From contig CAJMHI010000006.1 in assembly GCA_905213155.1 (NCBI GenBank), positions 1 to 55,663 on the forward strand: DNA of 55,663 nt, in the 5' to 3' direction. The stretch is from an uncultured Acidaminococcus sp. (GTDB taxonomy: Bacteria; Bacillota; Negativicutes; Acidaminococcales; Acidaminococcaceae). Position numbers and translations under genes: made by a program. Within the stretch, counting starts at the first letter, position 1. Every line of letters begins with the position of its first letter. Positions 23,786 through 31,714 of this stretch are shown one piece after another. The notes under the pieces are model-generated. The model ran no database searches. It had not been told where the DNA came from and saw only the letters and a program-made list of their open reading frames with translations.

Positions 23786-24818
23786 AAAGGACCAGGAGAT
23801 AAAAGAGCGGCATGGATACGTTTTCCAGCCCGTGGCGGTATTTGATCGCCAAGTAGGCCAATTGATCAATCCATACCGGATGGATCAGGTAAATGACAAA
23901 AGACCGCTCACTCATTTGCCGCAGGGCCGTTTTGCAGGGGTAGCGATTGCTAGCTAGTACCATACTGAAAAAGAAAATTGCTGCAATGGTATAGACCAGC
24001 CCCGGTAGGGAGAGCTGCTGCAGAAAATTAATGGTGGCTTCATAGGGCATTTCCCACAAGAAGGTCCAGCGCCAGAACAGGTAGGTATTGCAGGCTACGC
24101 TGGCACAGAAAAAAGCGGTTACAAGGCCTTTTCTTTCCGTGATGAGCCTGTCAAATGCCGTATAGTGCCGGGCTATAATGCCGCCTAACAGGAATACGAA
24201 GAGATAAAACAGGGGAAGATAATTCAGCCGGTAGTTTAACAGGTTCAGCAAAAAGGGATGGCGGCCTACCCAGGCCGGGTAGGTCCAAAAATGCAGGCTG
24301 AAGTGGTACAGCCACACCTGGAGAAGAAATAAGACCGGCACTGTGACCTTAAGTCCCACGGTTTCCATGCTGCGGAGTAGCCGCCGCCACAAGGGAAAGA
24401 GCAGATAGAACCAGAGCAAAATCACAAGAAAATAAATGTGATATTCTGCCGTGCCAAAAAACAGGCAGAACAAAATGTTTTTCGGATAGAGGAAACTGAG
24501 ATCATGGGCCGCCAGGGCGTTATAGCACAGATAAAACAGGGAAAAACCAAGATAGGGCAGCCCGATGCTTTTCATCCGCTTTTTGAAAAATAGTTTGTAA
24601 GAAAAGGATTCTTCCAAAGGAATAGAATAAAATAAGCCATACCCGGATATAAAAAAGAAGGCGGGCACGCTGTAGCGGCTAAGGATATTGGTCACTAGCA
24701 CCAAAAGCGGACTGGCAGCATGGGCCGATACAGCCATACTGCCCACATGGATGGCGATTACCCCCAGCATGCACAGGCCCCGCAGGTTGTCGAAAATCGT
24801 ATTACGCTCTTTTTTCAC
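23727..24818 (-). CDS. Acyltransferase family 3 membrane protein
   Basis: Integral membrane acyltransferase (Acyltransferase_3/OatA-like fold), predicted to O-acetylate a surface glycan. 363 residues with about 10 membrane helices. The family start is clear: NTIFDNLRGLCMLGVIAIHV with R13 and the catalytic-type H24, then SRYSVPAFFFISGYGL and the later FVIYLIHP segment. No extracytoplasmic SGNH esterase domain is attached. GGAGGTGCC precedes the ATG. It stands alone on the minus strand, convergent with the LysR gene; its stop lies inside the LysR coding sequence. Substrate is unknown. Confidence 0.85.
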   Translation of the reverse strand: MKKERNTIFDNLRGLCMLGVIAIHVGSMAVSAHAASPLLVLVTNILSRYSVPAFFFISGYGLFYSIPLEESFSYKLFFKKRMKSIGLPYLGFSLFYLCYNALAAHDLSFLYPKNILFCLFFGTAEYHIYFLVILLWFYLLFPLWRRLLRSMETVGLKVTVPVLFLLQVWLYHFSLHFWTYPAWVGRHPFLLNLLNYRLNYLPLFYLFVFLLGGIIARHYTAFDRLITERKGLVTAFFCASVACNTYLFWRWTFLWEMPYEATINFLQQLSLPGLVYTIAAIFFFSMVLASNRYPCKTALRQMSERSFVIYLIHPVWIDQLAYLAIKYRHGLENVSMPLFYLLVLFISWGLAEIWHQFRIRQAG

Positions 24819-24884
24819 ATGGCACCTCCGTCGTTATCTTCTTTATTATAGTTTTATTTACCTGTGCTTCACAAGGCTTTTTTC

Positions 24885-24913
24885 TTGCCTTTTTGCTCAT
24901 GCATGGCTAAAAT
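24885..24913 (+). promoter_or_regulatory. trkA-trkH promoter
   Basis: TTGCCT (24885-24890), 17-base spacer, TAAAAT (24908-24913); about 25 bases later comes the trkA ribosome site AGGAGGA. Same hexamers and spacing as the argS operon promoter. Confidence 0.7.
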
Positions 24914-24945
24914 ATATAAGTTAGAACATACAGGAGGATCGGTTT

Positions 24946-26301
24946 ATGCAGATCATTGTAGTGGGATGCGGCAAAGTAGGACGGACGATTATTGCCCAAT
25001 TGATCCGGGAGGACAATAGCGTCACGGTGATTGACACGGATCCCCAGATCATCCGCAATATTTCCACAAATTATGATGTGATGGGCATTGTGGGAAATGG
25101 TTCCAGCTTTAATATTTTGGCCAAAGCGGATTTGGAACATACGGATATGCTCATTGCCGTGACAGAAAGTGATGAAGTCAATCTTCTCACCTGCGTCATC
25201 GCCAAACTCAATAACAACGCCTGCCACACCATTGCCCGGGTGCGCAGCCCCCATTATTCCGCAGAGCGGCATTATCTTCAGGCGGGGCTGAACCTGTCCA
25301 TGACGATTAACCCGGAAATGGAAGCAGCCAAAGAAATCTCCCGGCTGTTTAATTTTCCTTCCGCCATTGAGATCTTCAGCTTTGCCAAAGACCGGATTGA
25401 TATGCTGCGCTTTAGGGTTCCCAAGGATTCCATTTTGGCAGCAAAGCCGCTGAAGGATCTTAGCGAGCTGACCGCCAATCTTTTGGTGTGTATTGTGGAG
25501 CGGGACAGCAATATCATCGTCCCTAACGGCAATACGGTGATTCAGGAAGGGGATATCCTGAACATCATTGCCATGCCGCGGGATGCCCAGGCGTTTTTCA
25601 AAAAAATCGGTGTGCGTACCAATAAATGCAAGAACGTAATGATCATTGGCGGCGGAGATATCAGCTATTACCTGGCAAAAATGTTACGGTATAATAATAT
25701 CGACGTCAAAATCATCGAAAAGGACATGGCACGCTGTGAAGAGCTGGTGGAAGAGATCCCTGGCATTACTGTGGACTGCGGCGATGGTACGGACCGTGAA
25801 CTGCTGCGGGAAGAGCACATTGAAAATATGGATGGCTTTGTAGCCTGCACCGGTATGGATGAAGTGAATGCCATCATTTCCATGTATGCCATGAAGCAAA
25901 TCAACGGCAAGGTGGTCACCAAGGTGAACCATGTGGATTTTGATGACGTGATGGACGAGCTGCAGCTGGACAGCGTGGTAAACCCGAAAGAGATCACAGC
26001 CCAGCAGATCATTCAGTATGTCCGGGCAGCGGGCAACAGTATGGAATCCAACGTGGAGACGCTGTACCGTCTGATGAACGGGCAGGTGGAGGCCTTGGAA
26101 TTTTACATTGACAAGGAATCTGCCATTACCGGGCCTAAGCTGATGGATATGCAGATCAAAAAAGGGGTTTTGATTGCAGGCATTGTCCGGGAAGGGAAAC
26201 TCATTATCCCTGGCGGGCAGGACAACTTCCAGGTGGGGGATACGGTGATTGTGATTACCGTTTGCCTGGGATTCCATGATATTGAAAATATCCTGTCCTA
26301 G
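24946..26301 (+). CDS. trkA: Trk potassium uptake protein TrkA (RCK subunit)
   Basis: Peripheral regulatory subunit of the Trk K+ uptake system, binding NAD(H) or adenine nucleotides and gating TrkH. 451 residues with a duplicated architecture: RCK_N with GCGKVGRT (7-14), a short RCK_C, then a second RCK_N with IGGGDISYYLAK (near 230) and a second RCK_C with DMQIKKGVLIAGI. This tandem form is the usual TrkA. CAGGAGGATC precedes the ATG. trkH starts 18 bases after its stop, so the pair forms one transcript and one complex. Confidence 0.95.
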   Translation: MQIIVVGCGKVGRTIIAQLIREDNSVTVIDTDPQIIRNISTNYDVMGIVGNGSSFNILAKADLEHTDMLIAVTESDEVNLLTCVIAKLNNNACHTIARVRSPHYSAERHYLQAGLNLSMTINPEMEAAKEISRLFNFPSAIEIFSFAKDRIDMLRFRVPKDSILAAKPLKDLSELTANLLVCIVERDSNIIVPNGNTVIQEGDILNIIAMPRDAQAFFKKIGVRTNKCKNVMIIGGGDISYYLAKMLRYNNIDVKIIEKDMARCEELVEEIPGITVDCGDGTDRELLREEHIENMDGFVACTGMDEVNAIISMYAMKQINGKVVTKVNHVDFDDVMDELQLDSVVNPKEITAQQIIQYVRAAGNSMESNVETLYRLMNGQVEALEFYIDKESAITGPKLMDMQIKKGVLIAGIVREGKLIIPGGQDNFQVGDTVIVITVCLGFHDIENILS

Positions 26302-26319
26302 GAAAGGAAGGGATGGATT

Positions 26320-27762
26320 GTGAATTATCCTGTGATCTGGCAGGTGATTAGCTGGATCCTGTTTACGGAAGGGTGCTTATTGCTCCTTCCCTGCGTGATT
26401 TCACTGATTTATAAAGAAGACCAGGGCATGGTGTATTTTGCCCTGGCGCTGATTGCCATTGTAGTGGGGTTTGTATTATCCCGGCACAAGGTGAAAAATA
26501 AAGCCATTTACCAGCGGGAAGGGTTTGTGGCCGCAGGACTATCCTGGATCGTGCTGTCCCTTTACGGGGCCATTCCCTTTGTTCTTACGGGGGAAATTCC
26601 TAAGTACATTGATGCCCTGTTTGAGATTGTGTCCGGGTTTACCACCACAGGGTCTTCGATTCTGCCGGTAGTGGAAAAATTATCCCATACGTCCCTTTTC
26701 TGGCGGAGTTTTTCCCACTGGATCGGCGGCATGGGCGTGCTGGTCTTTATTTTGATGCTGGTGCCGTCGGAGCAGGGCGGCACCCAAATGAATTTGATGA
26801 AGGCGGAAAGCCCGGGACCTGAGGTGAGTAAATTCGTGCCGAGGGTGCGGGATTCTGCCATTGTACTGTACCAAATTTATCTGGGTATGACACTTGCCAT
26901 GATTGCTCTCCTAGCCTGCACCGGCATGAACTGGTTCCATAATTTGTGCATCACCTTTGGAACGGCGGGCACAGGGGGCTTTGGCCTCGTAGGGGACAAT
27001 TGCGGGTCCTATACGCCGCTGCAGCAGTGGATTATCACGGTTTTCATGATTGCTTTCGGTGTAAACTTCAGCTTTTATTATCTGCTGCTGGTGCATAAGG
27101 CCAAGGACGCCTTTTCCATGGTGGAAGTCAGAACCTACCTGGGCATTATTCTGGGCACGGGCCTTTTGATCGCCCTCCAGATCCGGGACAGGTTTGGGAC
27201 GCTGGAAGAAACGCTGCGGGCTGCGTATTTCCAGGTGGGCAGCATTATTACCACCACGGGATACAGCACCGTGGATTTTGATTTGTGGCCCAGTTTTTCC
27301 AAATTCCTTTTGGTGCTGCTGATGATTGTCGGCGCCTGTGCTGGCAGTACTGGAGGGGGCACCAAGGTCAGCCGGGTTGTACTCATTTTCCGTTCCATGC
27401 ATACGGAGCTGGAACAATTGTTGCATCCCCATGCCGTGCAGCGGGTGCGGGTAGATGGCAATGTGGTGGATCCCAAAGTATTAAATTCCGTGTATGTGTA
27501 CTACGTGACCTACTTTTTTATTCTCTTTTTGTCGGTTGCTTTGATTAGTTTAGATAATTTTACTTTTGAGACCAATTTTACGGCTGTAGCGGCTACCCTC
27601 AACAATATCGGGCCGGGTCTTGCCGGTGTAGGGCCTATGCAGAATTTCAGCGCCTACAGCACGTTTTCCAAAGCGGTCATGATTTTTGATATGCTGGCAG
27701 GGCGCCTTGAGATCCTGCCGGTGCTGGTGCTACTGTACCCCAAAACCTGGTGCCGTAACTAA
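26320..27762 (+). CDS. trkH: Trk potassium uptake protein TrkH
   Basis: Pore-forming membrane subunit of the Trk system. 480 residues with four pseudo-repeated M1-P-M2 units; the selectivity-filter loops are visible as TTTGSSI, TAGTGGFGLVG, TTTGYSTVDFD and NNIGPGLAGVGP, each with its conserved glycine. The GTG start at 26320 follows GGAAGGGATGG; it is 18 bases after trkA. The C-terminal RLEILPVLVLL segment is the usual family end. Together with TrkA it imports K+ for osmotic and pH homeostasis. Confidence 0.95.
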   Translation: MNYPVIWQVISWILFTEGCLLLLPCVISLIYKEDQGMVYFALALIAIVVGFVLSRHKVKNKAIYQREGFVAAGLSWIVLSLYGAIPFVLTGEIPKYIDALFEIVSGFTTTGSSILPVVEKLSHTSLFWRSFSHWIGGMGVLVFILMLVPSEQGGTQMNLMKAESPGPEVSKFVPRVRDSAIVLYQIYLGMTLAMIALLACTGMNWFHNLCITFGTAGTGGFGLVGDNCGSYTPLQQWIITVFMIAFGVNFSFYYLLLVHKAKDAFSMVEVRTYLGIILGTGLLIALQIRDRFGTLEETLRAAYFQVGSIITTTGYSTVDFDLWPSFSKFLLVLLMIVGACAGSTGGGTKVSRVVLIFRSMHTELEQLLHPHAVQRVRVDGNVVDPKVLNSVYVYYVTYFFILFLSVALISLDNFTFETNFTAVAATLNNIGPGLAGVGPMQNFSAYSTFSKAVMIFDMLAGRLEILPVLVLLYPKTWCRN

Positions 27763-27817
27763 GTGGTTAGGCTTGCACAAATCCTTGCAAAAAATAAAGC
27801 TGTTACCCCTGGTTGGG

Positions 27818-27848
27818 TTAACAACAGCAGCGAGATTTGTGGTATAAT
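27818..27848 (+). promoter_or_regulatory. adh promoter
   Basis: Extended -10 TGGTATAAT (27840-27848) with TTAACA (27818-27823) at a 19-base spacer. A GCTGTT/AACAGC hairpin with an inner ACCC/GGGT pair (27799-27828) overlaps the -35 and could be the weak trkH terminator or an operator. Confidence 0.55.
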
Positions 27849-27905
27849 AAGTACGAAAGAAGCTCCTTGGTACAGGAGCGAGAAAAGTTTTGTGGAGGTG
27901 CTTTT

Positions 27906-28967
27906 ATGAAGGGTTATGCAATGCTGTCCATTGGAAAGTCGGGATGGATTGAAAAAGAACGCCCTGCCTGCGGTCATATGGATGCAATTTGTAGGCCCAT
28001 CGCAGTCGCTATCTGTTCTTCGGATGTTCATACACTGTGGGCGGGTGCCTTGGGCGATCGGCACAATATGATCCTGGGCCATGAATGCTGCGCAGAAGTG
28101 GTGGAAGTCGGCGATATGGTCAAAGACTTCAAACCGGGGGATAAGGTTCTGGTTCCTGCCATTACCCCGGATTGGAACAGCGAAGCGGCACAGGCTGGCT
28201 GGCAGCAGCAGTCCGGCGGTTTGCTGGGCGGCTGGAAATTCTCCAACTATAAAGACGGCGTGTTTGGAGATTTCTTCCATGTGAACGATGCCGATGGCAA
28301 CCTGGCGCATCTGCCAGACAGCATGGATCCTATTGATGCCTGCATCCTGTCCGATATGGTTCCCACCGGGTTCCATGCGGTGGAACTTGCCAATGTGCAG
28401 TTCGGGGATACGGTGCTGGTTGTGGGTATCGGCCCGGTAGGCCTCATGAGTGTACGCGGCTGCGCACTGCGGGGCGCTTCCCGGATTATCGCCGTGGGGA
28501 CTCGTCCTGTTTGCCGCAAAGTGGCAAAACAGTTTGGGGCGGATGAATTCATCAGCTACAAGGAAGGCCCGATTGCCGAACAGGTGCTGAAACTCACCGG
28601 CGGCAAGGGCGTAGATCGGGTATGTATTGCCGGCGGTACGGTGGATACCTTTGCAGAAGCCATTGAATGCCTGAAACCCGGCGGCGTGATTGGTAACGTT
28701 AACTATCTGGGCAGTGGCGACTTCGTGAAAATTCCTCGTACGGAATGGGGCTGCGGCATGAGCAACAAGACCATTAAAGGCGGCCTGATGCCCGGCGGTC
28801 GTCTGCGGATGGAAAAACTGGCCAGCCTGGCCACCAGCGGACGTTTGGACCTGCACGCAGAAGTGACACACGTGTTCCAAGGCAAGGAACATATTGAAGA
28901 GGCTCTCTTTATGATGCGGGATAAACCGGCTGATCTGATCAAACCAGTCGTTGTCTGGGATAAATAA
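27906..28967 (+). CDS. adh: NADP-dependent secondary alcohol dehydrogenase
   Basis: Zinc-dependent medium-chain alcohol dehydrogenase closely resembling the Thermoanaerobacter brockii / Clostridium beijerinckii secondary-alcohol enzymes, which interconvert ketones (acetone, butanone) and secondary alcohols. 353 residues. Catalytic zinc ligands are in place: C37, H59 and D150, at the same positions as in the T. brockii enzyme; the Rossmann motif is GIGPVG (174-179), and G198-T199-R200 matches the NADP-phosphate site G-S-R of that family. The structural zinc lobe of yeast-type enzymes is absent, as in the family. ATG 27906 was chosen because GGAGGTG lies 4 bases upstream and similarity begins at MKGYAMLSIGK. 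It is monocistronic with its own promoter and terminator. Confidence 0.92.
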   Translation: MKGYAMLSIGKSGWIEKERPACGHMDAICRPIAVAICSSDVHTLWAGALGDRHNMILGHECCAEVVEVGDMVKDFKPGDKVLVPAITPDWNSEAAQAGWQQQSGGLLGGWKFSNYKDGVFGDFFHVNDADGNLAHLPDSMDPIDACILSDMVPTGFHAVELANVQFGDTVLVVGIGPVGLMSVRGCALRGASRIIAVGTRPVCRKVAKQFGADEFISYKEGPIAEQVLKLTGGKGVDRVCIAGGTVDTFAEAIECLKPGGVIGNVNYLGSGDFVKIPRTEWGCGMSNKTIKGGLMPGGRLRMEKLASLATSGRLDLHAEVTHVFQGKEHIEEALFMMRDKPADLIKPVVVWDK

Positions 28968-28973
28968 TACTTT

Positions 28974-29007
28974 TTGCGGGCTGCGCTTCTGTGGCCCGCA
29001 ATTTTTG
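28974..29007 (+). terminator. adh terminator
   Basis: TTGCGGGC (28974-28981) pairs with GCCCGCAA (28994-29001), then ATTTTTG. Confidence 0.8.
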
Positions 29008-29018
29008 TGTGAGGAACC

Positions 29019-29999
29019 ATGAAAGTATTGATTGTGTCCGGCTTTTTAGGGGCCGGTAAAACCACCTTTATCCAGCATCTCATCACCAAGGCCAAGGATC
29101 ACTATTTTGCCATATTCGAAAATGAATTTGGACAGACCGACGTGGATGCCAAACTCATCGGGCAAAATAAAGACATGAAAGTGTGGAAAATGACAGAAAA
29201 CTGCGTCTGCTGCACGGGAAAGACCGATTTTATCACCTCTCTTTTTACGATTTCCAGTGCGGTGGATCCGGAGATCCTGATTGTAGAACCTACCGGGGTG
29301 GCACGCCTGGGCAATTTGATTACCAATATCACAAGTCTCCATTATGGTAAAATTCAAATGCTTCAGCCCATTGCCATCGTGGACGCCGGGAATTTCTTTC
29401 ACGAAAAAGAAAGCTATGATGAAATCTATTTTGACCAGATCCGTCATGCTGCGACCATCATTCTTTCCAAATCAGAACAGATGACGGAAGAGGAACTGGC
29501 GCCTTGCAAAAAGGCGATGCGGGAGCTGAACCCTGAGGCGGAAATTGTAACCGGGGACTATGCACAAAAAGCAGAATCTTGGTGGGAAACCTTGCTGTAC
29601 CGCATGTTCGGAGAAAATGCCGAACAACATGGGGAAAAAGCAGCCCATACAGAACACGAGCATGACCATGACCACGACCATGATCATCACCATCATGAGC
29701 ATGTTCCCATGGAAACGGTGACACTTAACACAGTGCAGCTTTCCCATCCAGTGCAGCTGATGGAATTTCTGGAGCTTGCGGTGCGCGGCGCTTTCGGAAG
29801 GATTCTCCGGGCCAAGGGATATCTTCCCTGCGGCAGTAAAACGGAAGATGCTAAAGAAGAATGGCTCCGTTTTGATCTGGTGAATGGTTCCTGGCAGCTG
29901 ACCGGCTTTTTGCCCCAGGAAGAAGCAAAAGTAACGCTCATTGGGCCTAGGGTGCTGGAAGAGCGGCTTCACCAATTTTTTACTACTTCCAAGCTATAG
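29019..29999 (+). CDS. CobW/CobN-family GTPase metallochaperone
   Basis: COG0523-type G3E GTPase, predicted to deliver a metal ion to a target enzyme. 326 residues: P-loop GFLGAGKTT (8-16), Walker B-like EPTGVARLG, the metal-binding CxCC motif C62-V-C64-C65, the SKSEQ base-recognition segment (SKxE variant), and a C-terminal CobW_C domain (about 232-320). Between the two is a His/Asp/Glu-rich stretch of about 20 residues (near 210-228), a probable metal store. It follows the adh terminator closely and could be read from partial read-through. The client may be a zinc or other metalloenzyme; adh, a zinc enzyme next door, is a tempting but unproven partner. Confidence 0.88.
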   Translation: MKVLIVSGFLGAGKTTFIQHLITKAKDHYFAIFENEFGQTDVDAKLIGQNKDMKVWKMTENCVCCTGKTDFITSLFTISSAVDPEILIVEPTGVARLGNLITNITSLHYGKIQMLQPIAIVDAGNFFHEKESYDEIYFDQIRHAATIILSKSEQMTEEELAPCKKAMRELNPEAEIVTGDYAQKAESWWETLLYRMFGENAEQHGEKAAHTEHEHDHDHDHDHHHHEHVPMETVTLNTVQLSHPVQLMEFLELAVRGAFGRILRAKGYLPCGSKTEDAKEEWLRFDLVNGSWQLTGFLPQEEAKVTLIGPRVLEERLHQFFTTSKL

Positions 30000-30009
30000 A
30001 CTAACGACA

Positions 30010-30039
30010 ACGCAACGGGGAAAACCTTCCTCGTTGCGT
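30010..30039 (+). other. 13-bp hairpin between the CobW-type gene and thrC
   Basis: ACGCAACGGGGAA pairs with TTCCTCGTTGCGT (one G-T pair) around an AACC loop. A U-rich but interrupted tract (TATCTATCTGTCTTA) follows, so termination is uncertain; it ends 56 bases before thrC. Confidence 0.6.
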
Positions 30040-30095
30040 ATCTATCTGTCTTATGCTATGATTGATATGCGAAAAACAGAAAGCAGGGGGAATGT

Positions 30096-31595
30096 ATGTT
30101 ATATATTAGTACGAGAGGAAAGACGGACCTGGTGAGTTCTGCGCATGCGATCAGCAGTGGCATGGCAGCAGATGGGGGGCTGTTTGTACCGAAGGAGTTT
30201 CCAGCCGTCAGTCTGGCGGAAATTGATGCCATGCGGGAAGCCCCGTACAGCGAGCGGGCCTATACCATCCTCAGCCGTTTCCTGACGGATTACAGCGAGG
30301 AAGAACTCAGGGACTGCGTGGACAAAGCCTATAGCAAGGACCGTTTCGGAGATTTTCCGGCACCGCTGCATCTTTTACGCAACGACCTGGATGTACTGGA
30401 ACTGTGGCATGGGCCTACCTGTGCGTTTAAGGACATGGCCTTGCAGATTTTGCCGCAGTTTCTTACCAAGGCTGTCAAGAAAACCGGGGAACAAAAGAAA
30501 CTGGTGATTCTTGTGGCTACCAGCGGGGATACGGGTAAAGCGGCCATGGCCGGATTTGCCGATGTCCCGGAGACGGAAGTCATTGTCTTTTACCCACAGG
30601 AAGGTGTCAGCGCTGTGCAAAAGCTCCAGATGGTGACCCAGCGGGGAGCAAATGTGCATGCTGTCGCAGTAGAAGGAAACTTTGACGATGCCCAGACCGG
30701 GGTAAAAATTCTCTTTGGCAGCAAAGAACTGGGAGAAGAACTGAAAAAGCATGGCTGTGCTTTTTCCTCGGCCAATTCCATTAACTGGGGCCGGCTGGTG
30801 CCGCAGATCGTGTATTACTTTAGCGCCTATGCCGATGCGGTTAATAGCGGCCGGATAGAAAACGGGACTGCTATCAATTTTGCCGTGCCCACGGGGAACT
30901 TTGGCGATATCCTGGCGGGGTATTACGCCAAACTCATGGGGCTGCCTGTGAATAAATTCATTTGTGCCAGCAACAGCAACAATGTATTGACCGATTTCTT
31001 TAATACCGGGACCTACAATCGGAACCGGGCTTTCCATAAGACGATTTCTCCGTCCATGGATATTCTCGTTTCCAGCAACCTGGAACGCCTGCTGTTTGAA
31101 GAAACAGGCCACGACGCTCCGCAGATCGCTGCCTGGATGCAGGAGCTTATGGATAAAGGGGACTACACCGTGGGCAGCGCCCTGCAGAACCAGATCCTGA
31201 AAGATTTCTTTGGCACCTGGGTGGACGAAGTAGAGACCCGGGAAACCATTGGAGATGTGTTCAACAATTACAATTATGTGCTGGATCCCCACACTGCCGT
31301 TGCCTATAAAGCAATGGAAAAATATCGGACCATGACCAGTGATCCCACCTACAGCATTGTACTCAGCACCGCCAGCCCATTTAAGTTTAATGACGTGGTG
31401 CTGGCATCGATCAACCCGGATGCCTATGAAGGAAAGGTGCTGGATCCTTTTGAAGCCATGCAGCAGCTAAGCCAGCTGAGCAAACTGCCCATTCCTAAGA
31501 GCATGGAAGAGCTGCCTGGTCTTGCCGTACGGCAAAGTGACGTAGTAACAAAAAGCGGGCTAAAAGCAGAAGTGCAGAAAATTCTGGGCCTTTAG
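30096..31595 (+). CDS. thrC: Threonine synthase
   Basis: PLP enzyme converting O-phospho-L-homoserine to L-threonine. 499 residues, the longer bacterial (E. coli-like) class. N-terminal YISTRGKTD, then the PLP lysine K112 in CAFKDMALQ, the phosphate-binding Ser/Gly segments, and the central LVATSGDTGKAA substrate motif (about 145-156). The C-terminal region holds the ILSTASPFKF segment typical of the class. AGGGGGAATGT precedes the ATG. It is flanked by a hairpin before and a terminator after, so it is probably transcribed alone. No other threonine-pathway gene is nearby. Confidence 0.96.
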   Translation: MLYISTRGKTDLVSSAHAISSGMAADGGLFVPKEFPAVSLAEIDAMREAPYSERAYTILSRFLTDYSEEELRDCVDKAYSKDRFGDFPAPLHLLRNDLDVLELWHGPTCAFKDMALQILPQFLTKAVKKTGEQKKLVILVATSGDTGKAAMAGFADVPETEVIVFYPQEGVSAVQKLQMVTQRGANVHAVAVEGNFDDAQTGVKILFGSKELGEELKKHGCAFSSANSINWGRLVPQIVYYFSAYADAVNSGRIENGTAINFAVPTGNFGDILAGYYAKLMGLPVNKFICASNSNNVLTDFFNTGTYNRNRAFHKTISPSMDILVSSNLERLLFEETGHDAPQIAAWMQELMDKGDYTVGSALQNQILKDFFGTWVDEVETRETIGDVFNNYNYVLDPHTAVAYKAMEKYRTMTSDPTYSIVLSTASPFKFNDVVLASINPDAYEGKVLDPFEAMQQLSQLSKLPIPKSMEELPGLAVRQSDVVTKSGLKAEVQKILGL

Positions 31596-31609
31596 TCCTG
31601 CACGCAAGA

Positions 31610-31648
31610 GGAGATAAGAGGAACCATCCCCTTTTCTCCTTCTTTTTT
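31610..31648 (+). terminator. thrC terminator
   Basis: GGAGA (31610-31614) / TCTCC (31635-31639) with imperfect AAGAGG/CCCCTT inner pairing, then TTCTTTTTT. Confidence 0.6.
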
Positions 31649-31673
31649 CGTAAAACAGATAGGATGGCATGTA

Positions 31674-31697
31674 TACATCCTTGCAAAAAAGGATGTA
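31674..31697 (+). other. Hairpin or operator just before the hydrogenase-like gene
   Basis: TACATCCTT (31674-31682) pairs perfectly with AAGGATGTA (31689-31697) around GCAAAA; the right arm abuts the GGGGAG ribosome site. Confidence 0.55.
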
Positions 31698-31714
31698 GGG
31701 GAGTCAAATGAAAA

